The notes: generated by a model not told the origin, from the sequence alone. Counted from the first letter of the stretch, positions 40,735 through 53,214 are shown. The stretch: 64,000 nt of DNA from Ectopseudomonas mendocina (GCF_007049795.1 NZ_SCFY01000008.1:155022-219021), one strand, 5' to 3'. A program made the numbers and translations.

Positions 40735-40763
40735 AAAAAAGCCCGACTCACGTCGGGCTTTTG
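40735..40763. terminator. Bidirectional terminator between waaA and opmH
   Basis: The stem GCCCGAC/GTCGGGC with a TCAC loop has six A before and four T after, so it can stop transcription from both convergent genes. It ends about 17 bp before the opmH stop. Confidence 0.85.
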
Positions 40764-40779
40764 ATTCCTGGCGAACGCC

Positions 40780-42222
40780 TCAGAAATCCTGATTGTTCTT
40801 CAGCCGCTCCTCGGCGGCAGAGGCCAGATCCGGTGGCAGGAAGTCCTTGTCCGGGTTGTAGTCCGGCTTGAGGAAGCTACCAAGCGCCTCCAGATCGGCC
40901 GGGCTCAGGGTGCCGGCTGCCTGCTTCAGGCGCAGGTTGTTGAGGATGTAGTCATAACGGGCATCGTTGTAGTTACGCACGGCACTGTAGAGCTGACGCT
41001 GGGCGTCGAGCACGTCGACAATATTGCGAGTACCGACCTGGTAGCCGATCTCGGTGGCCTCCAGCGCGCTCTGGTTGGAGATGATCGACTGGCGCCGCGC
41101 CTGTACGGTTTCCACATCGGTGTTCACCGCGCGGAACAGGTTGCGGGTGTTCTGCACCACCTGGCGGCGCAGGCTCTCGCGCAGTTGCTCAGTCTGACCG
41201 AGGCGCTGATAAGCCTCGCGCACCTGCGAGCTGGTCAGGCCACCGCTGTACAACGGGATGTTCAATTGCAGACCGATGGAACGCTGCGAAACGTCGCCGC
41301 TGTAACGCGGAGACAGAGGAGAACCGGAGTTGGTGAAACCCAAGCTGTCGTTATCGCCCTGCTGATAGCTGGCCACCGCATCCAGGGTCGGCGCATGGCC
41401 GGCCTTGCGTTGACGCAGGTTTTCTTCGGCAGCGTTTACCGCGTACAGGCTGGCTTGCAGGTTGAGGTTCTGCGCGGCAGCGGTATCGACCCAGGACTTG
41501 GCGTCATTGGGCGTCGGCGCCAGCACCGGCAGGGAGTGGACGATGCCTTCGACCGCCACGTAATCACGGTTGGTCAGGGTCACCAGGGCTTCGAAGGCAT
41601 CATCCACCGCGCGCTCGGCGAGCAGGCGATTGGCACGGGCGGTATCGAAACCGGCCTGCGCTTCGAGCACGTCGGTCTTGTCGGACAGGCCGACATCGAA
41701 GCGCTCGTTGGCCTGATCCAGCTGACGCTTGAAGGCCGCCTCTTCGGCCCTGGTCGAGGCCAGGTTGTCCTGGGCGCGCAGCACGGCGAAGTAGGTTTCA
41801 GCACTTTGCAGGATCAGGTTCTGCTCGGTGGCGGACAACTCCAGTGCGGCCTGCTCGCTGGTGGCCTCGGCCGCCTGCAGCTGGAACCAGCGGTCAGCGC
41901 GAAAAAGCGGCTGACTGAGGTTGGCCTGGTACACCAGGCCACTGCGCGAGATCGTCGCACTCGGCGAATCGATTTCAGTGCGCGTGTCGCCGTAATTGGC
42001 ACCGGCCGACAGGTTGGGCAGCAAGCCAGCGCGTGCCTGCGGCACGACTTCACGGCGAGCCTGATAATCGGCGCGCGCGGCGGCGATATCGGCATTGTTC
42101 TGCGCCGCTTCCTGATACACGGTGACCAGGTCGGTCTTGCTCGACAGCGGGGCCTCTGCGGCCTGAACCAGGCCCACCGAAGCGGCGGCCACGGCGATTG
42201 CCAGGGAAAGTCTGCGCAACAT
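40780..42222 (-). CDS. TolC-family outer-membrane channel (OpmH type)
   Basis: A 480-residue outer-membrane efflux protein: a signal peptide (about 1-21, cut after GLVQAAEA), two repeats of the OEP fold with long coiled-coil helices (about 110-220 and 330-400), and a short C-terminal tail with Asp/Lys. Equivalent to PA4974 (opmH), which serves as the exit channel for RND pumps and type I exporters such as TriABC. Gene partners are not in the window. It has a terminator at its end and faces away from thiC. Confidence 0.9.
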   Translation of the reverse strand: MLRRLSLAIAVAAASVGLVQAAEAPLSSKTDLVTVYQEAAQNNADIAAARADYQARREVVPQARAGLLPNLSAGANYGDTRTEIDSPSATISRSGLVYQANLSQPLFRADRWFQLQAAEATSEQAALELSATEQNLILQSAETYFAVLRAQDNLASTRAEEAAFKRQLDQANERFDVGLSDKTDVLEAQAGFDTARANRLLAERAVDDAFEALVTLTNRDYVAVEGIVHSLPVLAPTPNDAKSWVDTAAAQNLNLQASLYAVNAAEENLRQRKAGHAPTLDAVASYQQGDNDSLGFTNSGSPLSPRYSGDVSQRSIGLQLNIPLYSGGLTSSQVREAYQRLGQTEQLRESLRRQVVQNTRNLFRAVNTDVETVQARRQSIISNQSALEATEIGYQVGTRNIVDVLDAQRQLYSAVRNYNDARYDYILNNLRLKQAAGTLSPADLEALGSFLKPDYNPDKDFLPPDLASAAEERLKNNQDF

Positions 42223-42448
42223 GATGGTTGTCGATCCTTGAATAGGCGGTAATCGGCAAGGCTACGGGGCGCCGCAGGCGGGGGTCAAGCGCGCCATGGG
42301 CAGCATCAGTCTAGCTGGCGGCAAGCTATGTTGCTCGTCGGGAACAATCCATCATTCGCCGCGCCAACAGTCGTTTTCCGACGCGCGGGTCGATATTTAT
42401 TGACCGCCGAGTTGGTTTTCTGCCACCAGCTTGTTTAGACTGCCCGAG

Positions 42449-42542
42449 TTCTTGTCGGGGTGCCCCAAATGCGGGGCTGAGATTGGCAGCTGCCGGATCC
42501 CGTTGAACCTGATCAGGTTAAGGCCTGCGTAGGGAACAAGAT
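42449..42542 (+). ncRNA. TPP riboswitch
   Basis: The P1 helix is TCTTGT/ACAAGA. Between its arms are GGGGTGCCCC, CTGAGAT and the hallmark CTGATCAGGTTAAGGCCTGCGTAGGGAA. This is the THI-box aptamer that binds thiamine pyrophosphate and represses downstream expression. It lies about 110 bp before thiC; after it a CGCC/GGCG stem (about 42547-42565) may sequester or terminate. A promoter TTGGTT-N18-TAGACT (42412-42441) is possible but weak. Confidence 0.96.
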
Positions 42543-42556
42543 GTCGTCGCCAGTAG

Positions 42557-44533
<1,977 letters not shown>

Positions 44534-44638
44534 CGGCGTACTTTCCGTCAGCCAGGCTTGATCGGCGAGCACTATGCTCGCTAGTGTGATGCGTAACGGG
44601 CCGCAGTTTGGCCCGTTACGACTATCTGGGGAGTTGCC

Positions 44639-45238
44639 ATGGGCAAAGACGACATCGACATCATCGAGCGCGAAAACTGCTTTCGCGGTTTCTATCGCCT
44701 CGACCGGATCAAGCTGCGCCATCGCCAGTTCGCCGGCAACATGGGCCCGCAACTGACCCGCGAGCTGTTCGTGCGTCACGATGCCGTTTGCGTGCTGCCA
44801 TACGATCCGCAGCGCGATGAAGTGGTGCTGATCGAGCAGTTTCGCGTCGGCGCCATGGACAAGAGCAGCAATCCCTGGCTGCTGGAACTGGTCGCCGGCC
44901 TGATCGACAAGGACGAAGAGCCCGAAGAGGTCGCGCGTCGCGAGGCCATCGAGGAAGCCGACCTGCCCCTGACTTCGTTGTGGCCGATCACCCAATATTA
45001 CCCCTCGCCCGGCGGCTCGGACGAGCGCGTGCATCTGTTCGTCGGTCGCTGCAGCAGTGAAGGTGCCGGCGGTGTGCATGGCCTGCCCGAGGAAGGCGAG
45101 GACATTCGTGTTCAGGTGATGCCGCTGGAAGATGCGCTGGCCGCCGTGCGCGACGGACGTATCGACAATGCTGCCAGCATCATCGCCCTGCAATGGCTGG
45201 CGCTGAATCGTGATGAAGTGCGGGGGATGTGGTCGTGA
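44639..45238 (+). CDS. nudF: ADP-ribose pyrophosphatase (Nudix)
   Basis: A 199-residue Nudix hydrolase that cuts ADP-ribose to AMP and ribose-5-phosphate. The Nudix box GLIDKDEEPEEVARREAIEEA has all catalytic Glu residues, though Asp replaces the usual Gly near its end. The C-terminal YPSPGGSDERVHLFVG matches the NudF/TrgB pattern. The start has GGGAG upstream. It overlaps the DUF1249 gene by GTGA. Confidence 0.94.
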   Translation: MGKDDIDIIERENCFRGFYRLDRIKLRHRQFAGNMGPQLTRELFVRHDAVCVLPYDPQRDEVVLIEQFRVGAMDKSSNPWLLELVAGLIDKDEEPEEVARREAIEEADLPLTSLWPITQYYPSPGGSDERVHLFVGRCSSEGAGGVHGLPEEGEDIRVQVMPLEDALAAVRDGRIDNAASIIALQWLALNRDEVRGMWS

Positions 45239-45681
45239 ACCTGCTGCGCGAGCGCTATCGGGTCGACCTGGTCGAGCTGCAAGCGGCTTGCGAGGCCAAT
45301 TACGCGCGCCTGATGCGTCTGCTGCCAGACATGCGCAAGCACACGCAAAGCCGTCGCGTAGCCCTGAGCCAGGACGAGCACCTGCTCGGCGTGCTAGCGC
45401 TGGAAGTGCTGGAAAGCTGCCCCTATACCACCACCCTGCGCGTGCGCCAGGAATACAGCCTGCCCTGGCTACCGGTGCCACAGTTGGAGGTGCGGGTGTA
45501 TCACGATGCGCGCATGGCCGAGGTGGTCGGCGCAGAGGACGCGCGGCGCCTGCATATTCGCTATCCCTACCCCAATGCGGCGATGCATCAACCGGATGAA
45601 AAGAGTCAGCTCAACCTGTTCCTTGGCGAGTGGCTGAGCCATTGCCTGGCATGCGGCCACGAACCACAGCCGGTGATGTAG
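45235..45681 (+). CDS. DUF1249 family protein
   Basis: A 148-residue protein of the YqiB/DUF1249 family, with NYARLMRLLPDM near the start and LEVRVYHDARMAEVV and MHQPDEKSQLNLFLGEWL later. No function is established. The GTG at 45235 overlaps the nudF stop as GTGA, so translation is coupled. It always sits with nudF and cpdA in gammaproteobacteria. Confidence 0.88.
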   Translation: MNLLRERYRVDLVELQAACEANYARLMRLLPDMRKHTQSRRVALSQDEHLLGVLALEVLESCPYTTTLRVRQEYSLPWLPVPQLEVRVYHDARMAEVVGAEDARRLHIRYPYPNAAMHQPDEKSQLNLFLGEWLSHCLACGHEPQPVM

Positions 45682-45774
45682 CCCCCGCAATCAAGCTTTG
45701 CACTGCCCGGCCGATATTACGGGCCTGTTCTGCTTGCATGGTTTTCGTTGCCAAGGGTTAGCGCAAGCCACGTC

Positions 45775-45797
45775 AAAAACGCTCTCGGCGTTTTTTC
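45775..45797 (+). terminator. Possible terminator after the nudF-DUF1249 pair
   Basis: AACGC and GCGTT form a short stem with a TCTCG loop, followed by five more T (CGTTTTTTCTG), about 95 bp after the last stop. The stem is short, so it is a moderate candidate only. Confidence 0.5.
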
Positions 45798-45879
45798 TGT
45801 GATCTGCTTCCGCTTCCCGGGTTTTCCCTTTGCCGCAGCAACCACCATAATTCACTCGATAATGCCTTAGGAGATGGTC

Positions 45880-46695
45880 TTGCCGAGCCTGCCCGCCCCA
45901 TCCACCGAATCCTCGGTCCTGCTGGTGCAGTTGTCCGACAGCCATCTGTTCGCCGAAGCGGACGGCAAGCTGCTGGGCATGGATACCTGCGACAGCCTGC
46001 AACGAGTGATCGAGCGGGTGCAGCAGGAGCAGCCGCAGATAGATCTGATCCTGGCCACGGGCGATCTTTCTCAGGACGGCAGCGTTGCGTCGTATCAGCG
46101 CTTTCGCCAACTCACCTCGGCCATTGCCGCCCCGGCTCGCTGGCTGGCCGGCAATCACGATGAAACCCCACCGATGCAGGCCGCCTGCAAAGACAGTGAG
46201 TTGCTGGAGCCGGTGATCGACCTCGGGGCTTGGCGCATTACCCTGCTCGACTCCTCGATTCCGGGCGCCGTGCCCGGTTTTCTTGCCGACAGCCAACTCG
46301 AACTGCTCGAACGCGCGCTCAGCGAAGCACCGCAGCGCCATCACCTGATCTGCCTGCATCACCACCCGGTATCCATCGGCTGCAAGTGGATGGAGCCCAT
46401 AGGCTTGCGTAACGCCGATACGTTGTTCGCCATCCTTGACCGTTACCCGCAGGCGCGGGCCGTGCTCTGGGGGCATATCCACCAGGAGTTCGACCAGATA
46501 CGCGATAACCTGCGCCTGCTCGCCTCGCCCTCGACCTGCGTACAGTTCGCACCGGGCAGCGAGGAGTTTCAGGTGGGCAATGATGCCCCCGGCTATCGCT
46601 GGCTGCGTCTGCATGCCGACGGCAAGCTGGACACCGGCGTGTCGCGCGTCACCGGCATTGATTTCGAAGTGGACTACAGCGTCAAGGGTTACTGA
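45880..46695 (+). CDS. cpdA: 3',5'-cyclic-AMP phosphodiesterase
   Basis: A 271-residue class III metallophosphoesterase that breaks down cAMP and so tunes Vfr in Pseudomonas. The binuclear metal motifs are LSDSHLF, ATGDLSQDG, AGNHDETP, CLHHHPVSIGCKW and WGHIHQEF. The start is taken at TTG with AGGAG about seven bases before it; an ATG two codons upstream sits right on that site. It lies in the conserved nudF-DUF1249-cpdA-yqiA-parE order. Confidence 0.95.
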   Translation: MPSLPAPSTESSVLLVQLSDSHLFAEADGKLLGMDTCDSLQRVIERVQQEQPQIDLILATGDLSQDGSVASYQRFRQLTSAIAAPARWLAGNHDETPPMQAACKDSELLEPVIDLGAWRITLLDSSIPGAVPGFLADSQLELLERALSEAPQRHHLICLHHHPVSIGCKWMEPIGLRNADTLFAILDRYPQARAVLWGHIHQEFDQIRDNLRLLASPSTCVQFAPGSEEFQVGNDAPGYRWLRLHADGKLDTGVSRVTGIDFEVDYSVKGY

Positions 46696-46756
46696 CATAC
46701 CCCCAATCAGCTTGAAGCTTGCAGCTTGAGGCCCCTGACGAGTAGCCTCCCGCTCC

Positions 46757-47368
46757 ATGACCGCATCCATCCTCTATATACACGGCCTGAACAGCTCGCC
46801 AGCCTCGCACAAAGCCAGCCAGTTGAGCCGCGCCATGGCCCATCTGGGCCTGGAAAACCAACTGCGCGTGCCCGCGCTGCATCACCACCCACGCCAAGCT
46901 ATCGCCCAGTTGCAGGCGCTGGTCGCCGAACTGGGCGATCCTGTTCTGGTGGGTAGCTCGCTGGGCGGCTTTTACGCTACCTACCTGGCAGAGCAGCACG
47001 GGCTCAAGGCGCTGCTGATCAATCCGGCCGTGCAGCCGCACCTGCGTTTCGACGGCTATCTGGGCCCACAGAAGAATTACTACAGCGACGAGACCTGGGA
47101 CCTCACCGAGGATCACGTCCACGCCCTGGCCGAACTGGAGGTGGCGCCGCCATTGGACGCCAGCCGCTACCAGGTATGGCTGCAAACCGGCGACGAAACC
47201 CTCGACTACCGCGACGCCGAGCGTTACTACCGCGCCTGCGCCCTGCGCATCCAGGCCGGTGGCGACCACGGTTTCCAGGGTTTTGCCGAACGCCTGCCGA
47301 CCCTCTTCGCTTTTGCCGGTATTAACGCCACACTCTGGCGTGATACCGACTTTTCCGTATTCAATTGA
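46757..47368 (+). CDS. yqiA: YqiA-family esterase
   Basis: A 203-residue alpha/beta hydrolase. The nucleophile is in GSSLGGFYAT (Ser about 70), the acidic residue in QTGDETLDYRD and the His in GGDHGFQGF. The N-terminus YIHGLNSSPASHK is typical. It acts on short esters in vitro; the natural substrate is unknown. It is 15 bp before parE. Confidence 0.92.
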   Translation: MTASILYIHGLNSSPASHKASQLSRAMAHLGLENQLRVPALHHHPRQAIAQLQALVAELGDPVLVGSSLGGFYATYLAEQHGLKALLINPAVQPHLRFDGYLGPQKNYYSDETWDLTEDHVHALAELEVAPPLDASRYQVWLQTGDETLDYRDAERYYRACALRIQAGGDHGFQGFAERLPTLFAFAGINATLWRDTDFSVFN

Positions 47369-47383
47369 CGAACAAGAGACCCT

Positions 47384-49282
47384 ATGGCCCAGCAGAACGC
47401 CTATAACGCAGACGCCATCGAAGTCCTTTCCGGCCTCGACCCGGTGCGCAAGCGCCCGGGCATGTACACCGACACCACGCGCCCCAACCACCTGGCACAG
47501 GAAGTCATCGACAACAGCGTCGACGAAGCCCTGGCCGGGCACGCCAAGTCGATCCAGGTGATCCTCCACGAGGACAACTCGCTGGAAGTGCTCGACGACG
47601 GCCGTGGCATGCCGGTGGACATCCACCCCGAAGAGGGCGTGCCCGGGGTCGAGCTGATCCTCACCAAGCTGCACGCCGGCGGCAAGTTCAGCAACAAGAA
47701 CTACCAGTTCTCTGGCGGCCTGCACGGCGTCGGTATCAGCGTGGTCAACGCCCTGTCGACGCGCGTGGTGGTCACCGTCAAGCGTGATGGCAACGAGTAC
47801 CAGATGAGCTTCGCCGATGGCTTCAAGGCCAGCGACCTGGAAGTCATCGGCACGGTCGGCAAACGCAATACCGGCACCAGCGTGCATTTCTGGCCGGACG
47901 CCAAGTATTTCGACTCCTTCAAATTCTCGGTCAGCCGCCTCAAGCATGTGCTCAAGGCCAAGGCCGTGCTGTGCCCGGGCCTGTCGGTGACCTTCGAGGA
48001 CAAGGCCGCTGGCGAGAAAGTCGAGTGGCATTACGAAGATGGCTTGCGCTCCTACCTGGTCGACGCCGTCAGCGAATTCGAACGCCTGCCCGTCGAGCCC
48101 TTCTGCGGCGCCCTGGCTGGCAACAAGGAGGCGGTGGACTGGGCCCTGCTGTGGCTGCCGGAGGGCGGCGACGCGGTGCAGGAAAGCTACGTCAACCTGA
48201 TTCCCACTGCGCAGGGCGGCACCCACGTCAACGGCCTGCGTCAGGGCCTGCTGGATGCCATGCGCGAGTTCTGCGAGTTCCGCAACCTGCTGCCGCGCGG
48301 CGTCAAGCTGGCACCGGAAGACGTCTGGGAGCGCATCGCCTTCGTCCTCTCAATGAAGATGCAGGACGCGCAGTTCTCTGGCCAGACCAAGGAACGCCTG
48401 TCCTCCCGCGAGGCCGCCGCGTTCGTCTCCGGCGTGGTCAAAGATGCTTTCAGCCTGTGGCTCAACGCCAACCCGGAAACCGGCCTGGCATTGGCCGAAC
48501 TGGCCATCAGCAACGCCGGCCGCCGCCTCAAGGCGGGCAAGAAGGTCGAACGCAAGAAGATCACCCAGGGCCCGGCGCTACCCGGCAAGCTGGCCGACTG
48601 CGCGGGGCAGAACCCGCTGCGCTGCGAGCTGTTCCTGGTCGAGGGTGACTCCGCCGGCGGCAGCGCCAAGCAGGCGCGCGACAAGGAATTCCAGGCCATC
48701 ATGCCGCTGCGCGGCAAGATCCTGAACACCTGGGAAGTGGACGGCAGCGAAGTGCTGGCCAGCCAGGAAGTGCACGATATCGCCGTCGCCATCGGCATCG
48801 ATCCGGGTTCAAGCGACCTGAGCCAGCTGCGCTACGGCAAGATCTGCATCCTCGCCGACGCCGACTCCGACGGCCTGCACATCGCCACCCTGCTCTGTGC
48901 CCTGTTCGTCCGTCACTTCCGACCGCTGGTGGATGCCGGGCATGTCTACGTGGCCATGCCGCCGCTGTACCGCATCGACCTGGGCAAGGAGATCTTCTAC
49001 GCCCTGGACGACGCCGAGCGTGACGGCATCCTCGACCGCCTGGTGGCCGAGAAGCGCCGTGGCAAACCACAGGTCACACGCTTCAAGGGCCTCGGCGAGA
49101 TGAACCCGCCGCAGCTGCGCGAAACCACCATGGATCCGAACACCCGGCGCCTGGTGCAGCTCACGCTGGATGATTTCGAAGGCACCCGCGAAGTGATGGA
49201 CATGCTGCTGGCGAAGAAGCGCGCCAGTGATCGCAAGAGCTGGCTGGAAACCAAGGGCAACCTGGCCGAGGTACTGGCCTGA
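47384..49282 (+). CDS. parE: DNA topoisomerase IV subunit B
   Basis: A 632-residue ATPase subunit that decatenates daughter chromosomes with ParC. The GHKL domain shows DNSVDEALAG, DDGRGMPVDIHPEEG and GGLHGVGISVVNALS. The TOPRIM domain carries LVEGDSAGGSAKQARDKEFQ and the acidic ILADADSDGLH. The stop shares its A with the next gene (TGATG). It is separated from parC by two small genes, as in PAO1. Confidence 0.98.
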   Translation: MAQQNAYNADAIEVLSGLDPVRKRPGMYTDTTRPNHLAQEVIDNSVDEALAGHAKSIQVILHEDNSLEVLDDGRGMPVDIHPEEGVPGVELILTKLHAGGKFSNKNYQFSGGLHGVGISVVNALSTRVVVTVKRDGNEYQMSFADGFKASDLEVIGTVGKRNTGTSVHFWPDAKYFDSFKFSVSRLKHVLKAKAVLCPGLSVTFEDKAAGEKVEWHYEDGLRSYLVDAVSEFERLPVEPFCGALAGNKEAVDWALLWLPEGGDAVQESYVNLIPTAQGGTHVNGLRQGLLDAMREFCEFRNLLPRGVKLAPEDVWERIAFVLSMKMQDAQFSGQTKERLSSREAAAFVSGVVKDAFSLWLNANPETGLALAELAISNAGRRLKAGKKVERKKITQGPALPGKLADCAGQNPLRCELFLVEGDSAGGSAKQARDKEFQAIMPLRGKILNTWEVDGSEVLASQEVHDIAVAIGIDPGSSDLSQLRYGKICILADADSDGLHIATLLCALFVRHFRPLVDAGHVYVAMPPLYRIDLGKEIFYALDDAERDGILDRLVAEKRRGKPQVTRFKGLGEMNPPQLRETTMDPNTRRLVQLTLDDFEGTREVMDMLLAKKRASDRKSWLETKGNLAEVLA

Positions 49283-50265
49283 TGCGCAACCACCTCCTTG
49301 CACTTGGTCTGTTGGCCGGCGTCGCCAATGCCGAGCCAGTGGTGCTGGAAGAGCTGAAGCTGCAGGCTGAGTACCCGGTGACGGAAATGCCCAGCGGCAA
49401 TCTGTCCGGCCTGGCCATGTGTGGCGACACGATATGGGCAGTGTCCGACCGCGACGACGACCGTATCTACCAACTGCACCCTGAGGAGGGCTTGCTGCGC
49501 GCCGAGGCAGAAACCTTCGTCGCCCCTGAACCACCCGAGAACACGCTGCCCTGGGGACTGCGCATGCGCAACTGGGCGGCCGGCCTGGTACGCGGCGGCA
49601 AGCTGGATTTCGAAGGCTTGTCGTGTGATGCGCAGGGCAACCGTTACCTGGTCAGCGAAACGCGCGCCGCTGTGTTGCAGGTCAGCAGCAACGGCAACGC
49701 ACAGTGGCTCAACCTGCCCAGCGGCCTGGTACGCCAGGCACGCGCCAGCGGCATGCTGCTGCATTTCAACCAGGGCTTCGAAGGCATCGCCATCGACCCG
49801 GCAGGCGAGCTCTTGTGGCTGGCAGCGGAACAGCGTCGTCGCGGCCTGACCGTATTGCATCGGCGCGGCAGCAGCTGGCGCTGCACGGGCGGTTGCGTGC
49901 TGACCAGCGAAAGCGGTGATGAACCCTCCCCGGAAGCCCTCGGCGGCCATTCGGCCCCTCGCGACTTCTCCGGCCTGGCCTATTTCGGCGAAAAAATCTT
50001 CACTCTGGAACGCCAGGCTCATCGTATCTGCCGCCGTACGCTGAGCGACGGTATTGCGGATATCTGCTGGTCATTCGCCGCCGAGGCACTGACCGAGCCA
50101 CGCCGCTACACGCCCAACTATGGCATGGCCGAAGCACTGTGGATCGACAAGGACGGCGCCTGGATCGGCGTCGACAACGGCAGCCAGACCCGCGCCGATG
50201 GTGAAGAACGCCCCATCGTCTGGCGTTTCGCAGCGCCCAAGGGCGGCTGGAGCCGGCGCCCGTGA
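49282..50265 (+). CDS. Exported esterase-like phytase-fold protein
   Basis: A 327-residue periplasmic protein. A signal peptide is visible (about 1-18, MRNHLLALGLLAGVANAEP), then a beta-propeller with LSGLAMCGDTIWAVSDRDD and FEGLSCDAQGNRYLVSE, the pattern of the 'esterase-like activity of phytase' family (PF13449). Real phytase activity is unproven. It sits between parE and the aspartyl-protease gene in one operon with 1-bp and 4-bp overlaps. Confidence 0.78.
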   Translation: MRNHLLALGLLAGVANAEPVVLEELKLQAEYPVTEMPSGNLSGLAMCGDTIWAVSDRDDDRIYQLHPEEGLLRAEAETFVAPEPPENTLPWGLRMRNWAAGLVRGGKLDFEGLSCDAQGNRYLVSETRAAVLQVSSNGNAQWLNLPSGLVRQARASGMLLHFNQGFEGIAIDPAGELLWLAAEQRRRGLTVLHRRGSSWRCTGGCVLTSESGDEPSPEALGGHSAPRDFSGLAYFGEKIFTLERQAHRICRRTLSDGIADICWSFAAEALTEPRRYTPNYGMAEALWIDKDGAWIGVDNGSQTRADGEERPIVWRFAAPKGGWSRRP

Positions 50266-50786
50266 GTGAGCAGACGCCCGGCCGCCGTGCCGGACGCGTG
50301 ATGTGGGTGCTCGCCTGGGGTGCCGGCCTGCTGCTGGCCACGCATTTCTTCGGCAACTGGGAAGATCGCCAGCGCAACCCGAACCAGACGCCGCAGTCGC
50401 TACATGGCGATGGTTTCGTCGAAGTCAGCCTGGCCAGCAGCCGTCAGGGGCATTACGTGGTCAACGGCCAGATCGATGGGCAGGACGTGACCTTCCTGCT
50501 CGATACCGGCGCCACGCAGGTCGCGATCCCCAGCACGGTGGCCGAGCGGCTCGGCCTGCAGCGCGGCGCGCCGATCATCATCAGCACCGCCAATGGCCGC
50601 GCCACCGGGCATCGCACGCGCCTGGACAGCCTGCGCCTGGGCGATATCGAACTACGTGACGTCGCCGCACTGATCGCCCCCGGCATGGACGGCGACGAAG
50701 TGCTGCTGGGCATGAGTGCCCTGAAACAACTCGAATTCAGTCAGAAGGGCGGCACCCTGGTGCTGCGCCAATCAACCTTGCAATGA
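50262..50786 (+). CDS. Retropepsin-like aspartic protease (TIGR02281 type), membrane-anchored
   Basis: A 174-residue protein with one N-terminal helix (about 12-30, [18 protein letters not shown]) and a periplasmic protease domain with the catalytic [13 protein letters not shown] (D about 82) and the closing [12 protein letters not shown] flap/loop. It forms a dimer like retroviral proteases, so each monomer gives one Asp. Substrate unknown. The start is a GTG overlapping the previous stop as GTGA. It lies 7 bp before parC. Confidence 0.85.
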   Translation: MSEQTPGRRAGRVMWVLAWGAGLLLATHFFGNWEDRQRNPNQTPQSLHGDGFVEVSLASSRQGHYVVNGQIDGQDVTFLLDTGATQVAIPSTVAERLGLQRGAPIIISTANGRATGHRTRLDSLRLGDIELRDVAALIAPGMDGDEVLLGMSALKQLEFSQKGGTLVLRQSTLQ

Positions 50787-50793
50787 GGCCCGC

Positions 50794-53043
50794 ATGAGCG
50801 AATCCCTCGATTTGAGCCTGGAAGGTGTTGAACGCCGGTCACTCGCCGACTTCACCGAGCAGGCTTATCTCAACTACTCCATGTACGTGATCATGGACCG
50901 CGCCCTGCCGCACATCGGCGACGGCCTGAAACCCGTGCAGCGCCGCATCGTCTACGCCATGAGCGAGCTGGGTCTGGACGCCGACTCCAAGCACAAGAAG
51001 TCGGCGCGTACCGTCGGTGACGTGCTCGGCAAGTTCCACCCGCATGGTGACAGCGCCTGCTATGAAGCCATGGTGCTGATGGCGCAGCCGTTCAGCTACC
51101 GCTACACCCTGGTCGACGGCCAGGGCAACTGGGGTGCGCCGGACGATCCCAAATCTTTCGCTGCCATGCGCTACACGGAGGCGCGCCTGTCGCGTTACTC
51201 GGAAGTGCTGCTCTCCGAGCTCGGCCAGGGCACGGTCGACTGGGTGCCGAACTTCGACGGCACCATGAACGAGCCGGCGACCCTGCCGGCACGCTTGCCC
51301 AACCTGCTGCTCAACGGCACTACCGGCATCGCCGTGGGCATGGCCACCGACGTGCCGCCGCACAACCTGCGCGAGGTGGCCGCGGCCTGCGTGCGTCTAC
51401 TGGATGAGCCGAGCGCAACGGTCGAGCAGCTCTGCGAGCATATCCAGGGCCCGGACTTCCCCACCGAAGCCGAAGTCATCACACCCAAGGCCGACCTGCT
51501 GAAGATTTACGAAACCGGCCGCGGCTCGGTGCGCATGCGCGCAGTGTACAGTGTCGAGGACGGCGACATCGTCGTCACTGCCCTGCCGCATCAGGTGTCC
51601 GGGTCCAAGGTGCTGGAACAGATCGCGGCACAAATGCAGGCCAAGAAGCTGCCGATGGTCGCTGACCTGCGCGATGAGTCGGACCACGAGAACCCGTGCC
51701 GCATCGTCATCATCCCGCGCTCCAACCGCGTCGATGCCGATGAACTGATGACTCACCTGTTCGCCACCACCGACCTGGAATCCAGCTACCGGGTCAACAC
51801 CAACGTTATCGGCCTCGATGGCAAGCCGCAGGTCAAGGACCTGCGCACTTTGCTCAGCGAGTGGCTGGTGTACCGAGTCGGCACCGTGCGCCGCCGCCTG
51901 CAGTTCCGCCTGGACAAGGTGGAAAAGCGCCTGCACCTGTTGGAAGGTTTGTTGATTACCTTCCTCAACCTCGACGAGGTGATCCGCATCATCCGCACCG
52001 AGGATTCGCCCAAGCCGGTGCTGATGGAAACCTTCGGTCTCACCGATGTGCAGGCTGATTACATTCTCGACACCCGCCTGCGCCAACTGGCCCGCCTGGA
52101 AGAAATGAAGATCCGTGGCGAGCAGGACGAGCTGGCCAAGGAGCGCGAGAAGCTACTGGCTCTGCTCGGCAGCGAAGCCAAGCTGAAGAAGCTGGTACGC
52201 AAGGAGATCATCGAAGACGCCGAAAAGTACGGCGATGACCGCCGCTCGCCGATCGTCGCCCGCGCCGAAGCCAAGGCCCTGTCGGAAACCGAGCTGATGC
52301 CGACCGAACCGGTCACCGTGGTGCTCTCGGAGAAAGGCTGGGTGCGCTGCGCCAAGGGTCATGACATCGACGCCACGGGCTTGTCCTACAAAGCCGGCGA
52401 CGGCTTCAAGGCGGCCGCACCAGGCCGCTCGAACCAGTACGCGGTGTTTATCGACTCGACAGGCAGGAGCTATTCGCTCGCTGCCCACAGCCTGCCGTCG
52501 GCGCGCGGCCAGGGTGAACCGCTGACCGGTCGTCTGACACCGCCACCGGGTGCAACCTTCGAATGCGTGATGCTGCCGGAGGACAGCGCGCTGTACGTAA
52601 TCGCCTCCGATGCCGGCTACGGCTTCGTGGTCAAGGGCGAGGATCTGCAGGCCAAGAATAAGGCAGGCAAGGCGCTGCTGACCCTACCCAACGGCGCCAA
52701 AGTGGTCGCCCCCAAGCCCGTCAGCAATCTGGAAGACGGCTGGCTGGCCGCGGTGACCACCGAAGGCCGCCTGCTGTTGTTCAAAGTCACCGATCTGCCG
52801 CAACTGGGCAAAGGCAAGGGCAACAAGATCATCGGCATTCCGGGTGAGCGAGTGGCGTCACGCGAGGAGTATTTGACCGATCTGGCCGTGCTACCTAGCG
52901 GCGCCAGTTTGGTTTTGCAGGCCGGGAAGCGTACCCTGACACTCAAAGCCGACGATCTCGAGCACTACAAGGGCGAGCGCGGCCGACGTGGCAACAAACT
53001 GCCGCGCGGCTTCCAGCGCGTCGACCAGCTTCTGGTGGAATAG
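50794..53043 (+). CDS. parC: DNA topoisomerase IV subunit A
   Basis: A 749-residue DNA-cleaving subunit. The catalytic Tyr lies in [15 protein letters not shown]. The quinolone-resistance region reads [12 protein letters not shown] with Ser87 and Glu91, the wild-type residues in P. aeruginosa. The beta-pinwheel C-terminal domain has [15 protein letters not shown] and [14 protein letters not shown]. It closes the parE-parC unit. Confidence 0.98.
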   Translation: MSESLDLSLEGVERRSLADFTEQAYLNYSMYVIMDRALPHIGDGLKPVQRRIVYAMSELGLDADSKHKKSARTVGDVLGKFHPHGDSACYEAMVLMAQPFSYRYTLVDGQGNWGAPDDPKSFAAMRYTEARLSRYSEVLLSELGQGTVDWVPNFDGTMNEPATLPARLPNLLLNGTTGIAVGMATDVPPHNLREVAAACVRLLDEPSATVEQLCEHIQGPDFPTEAEVITPKADLLKIYETGRGSVRMRAVYSVEDGDIVVTALPHQVSGSKVLEQIAAQMQAKKLPMVADLRDESDHENPCRIVIIPRSNRVDADELMTHLFATTDLESSYRVNTNVIGLDGKPQVKDLRTLLSEWLVYRVGTVRRRLQFRLDKVEKRLHLLEGLLITFLNLDEVIRIIRTEDSPKPVLMETFGLTDVQADYILDTRLRQLARLEEMKIRGEQDELAKEREKLLALLGSEAKLKKLVRKEIIEDAEKYGDDRRSPIVARAEAKALSETELMPTEPVTVVLSEKGWVRCAKGHDIDATGLSYKAGDGFKAAAPGRSNQYAVFIDSTGRSYSLAAHSLPSARGQGEPLTGRLTPPPGATFECVMLPEDSALYVIASDAGYGFVVKGEDLQAKNKAGKALLTLPNGAKVVAPKPVSNLEDGWLAAVTTEGRLLLFKVTDLPQLGKGKGNKIIGIPGERVASREEYLTDLAVLPSGASLVLQAGKRTLTLKADDLEHYKGERGRRGNKLPRGFQRVDQLLVE

Positions 53044-53214
53044 CGTCGGCAACACGCCCCGTTCTTCCGGGAAATCCGCGCTACCAGCCGGCAGTCAAGG
53101 CTGGAGTCGTGGCGCGGTTTGACGGATGATACGCGCCCCGGGTCATGCGCGAATGACCCCTTGAATGATATGGGTTCGATGTGCAGCTGCCCCAAAAGCG
53201 GCTGCCTGGGATTG

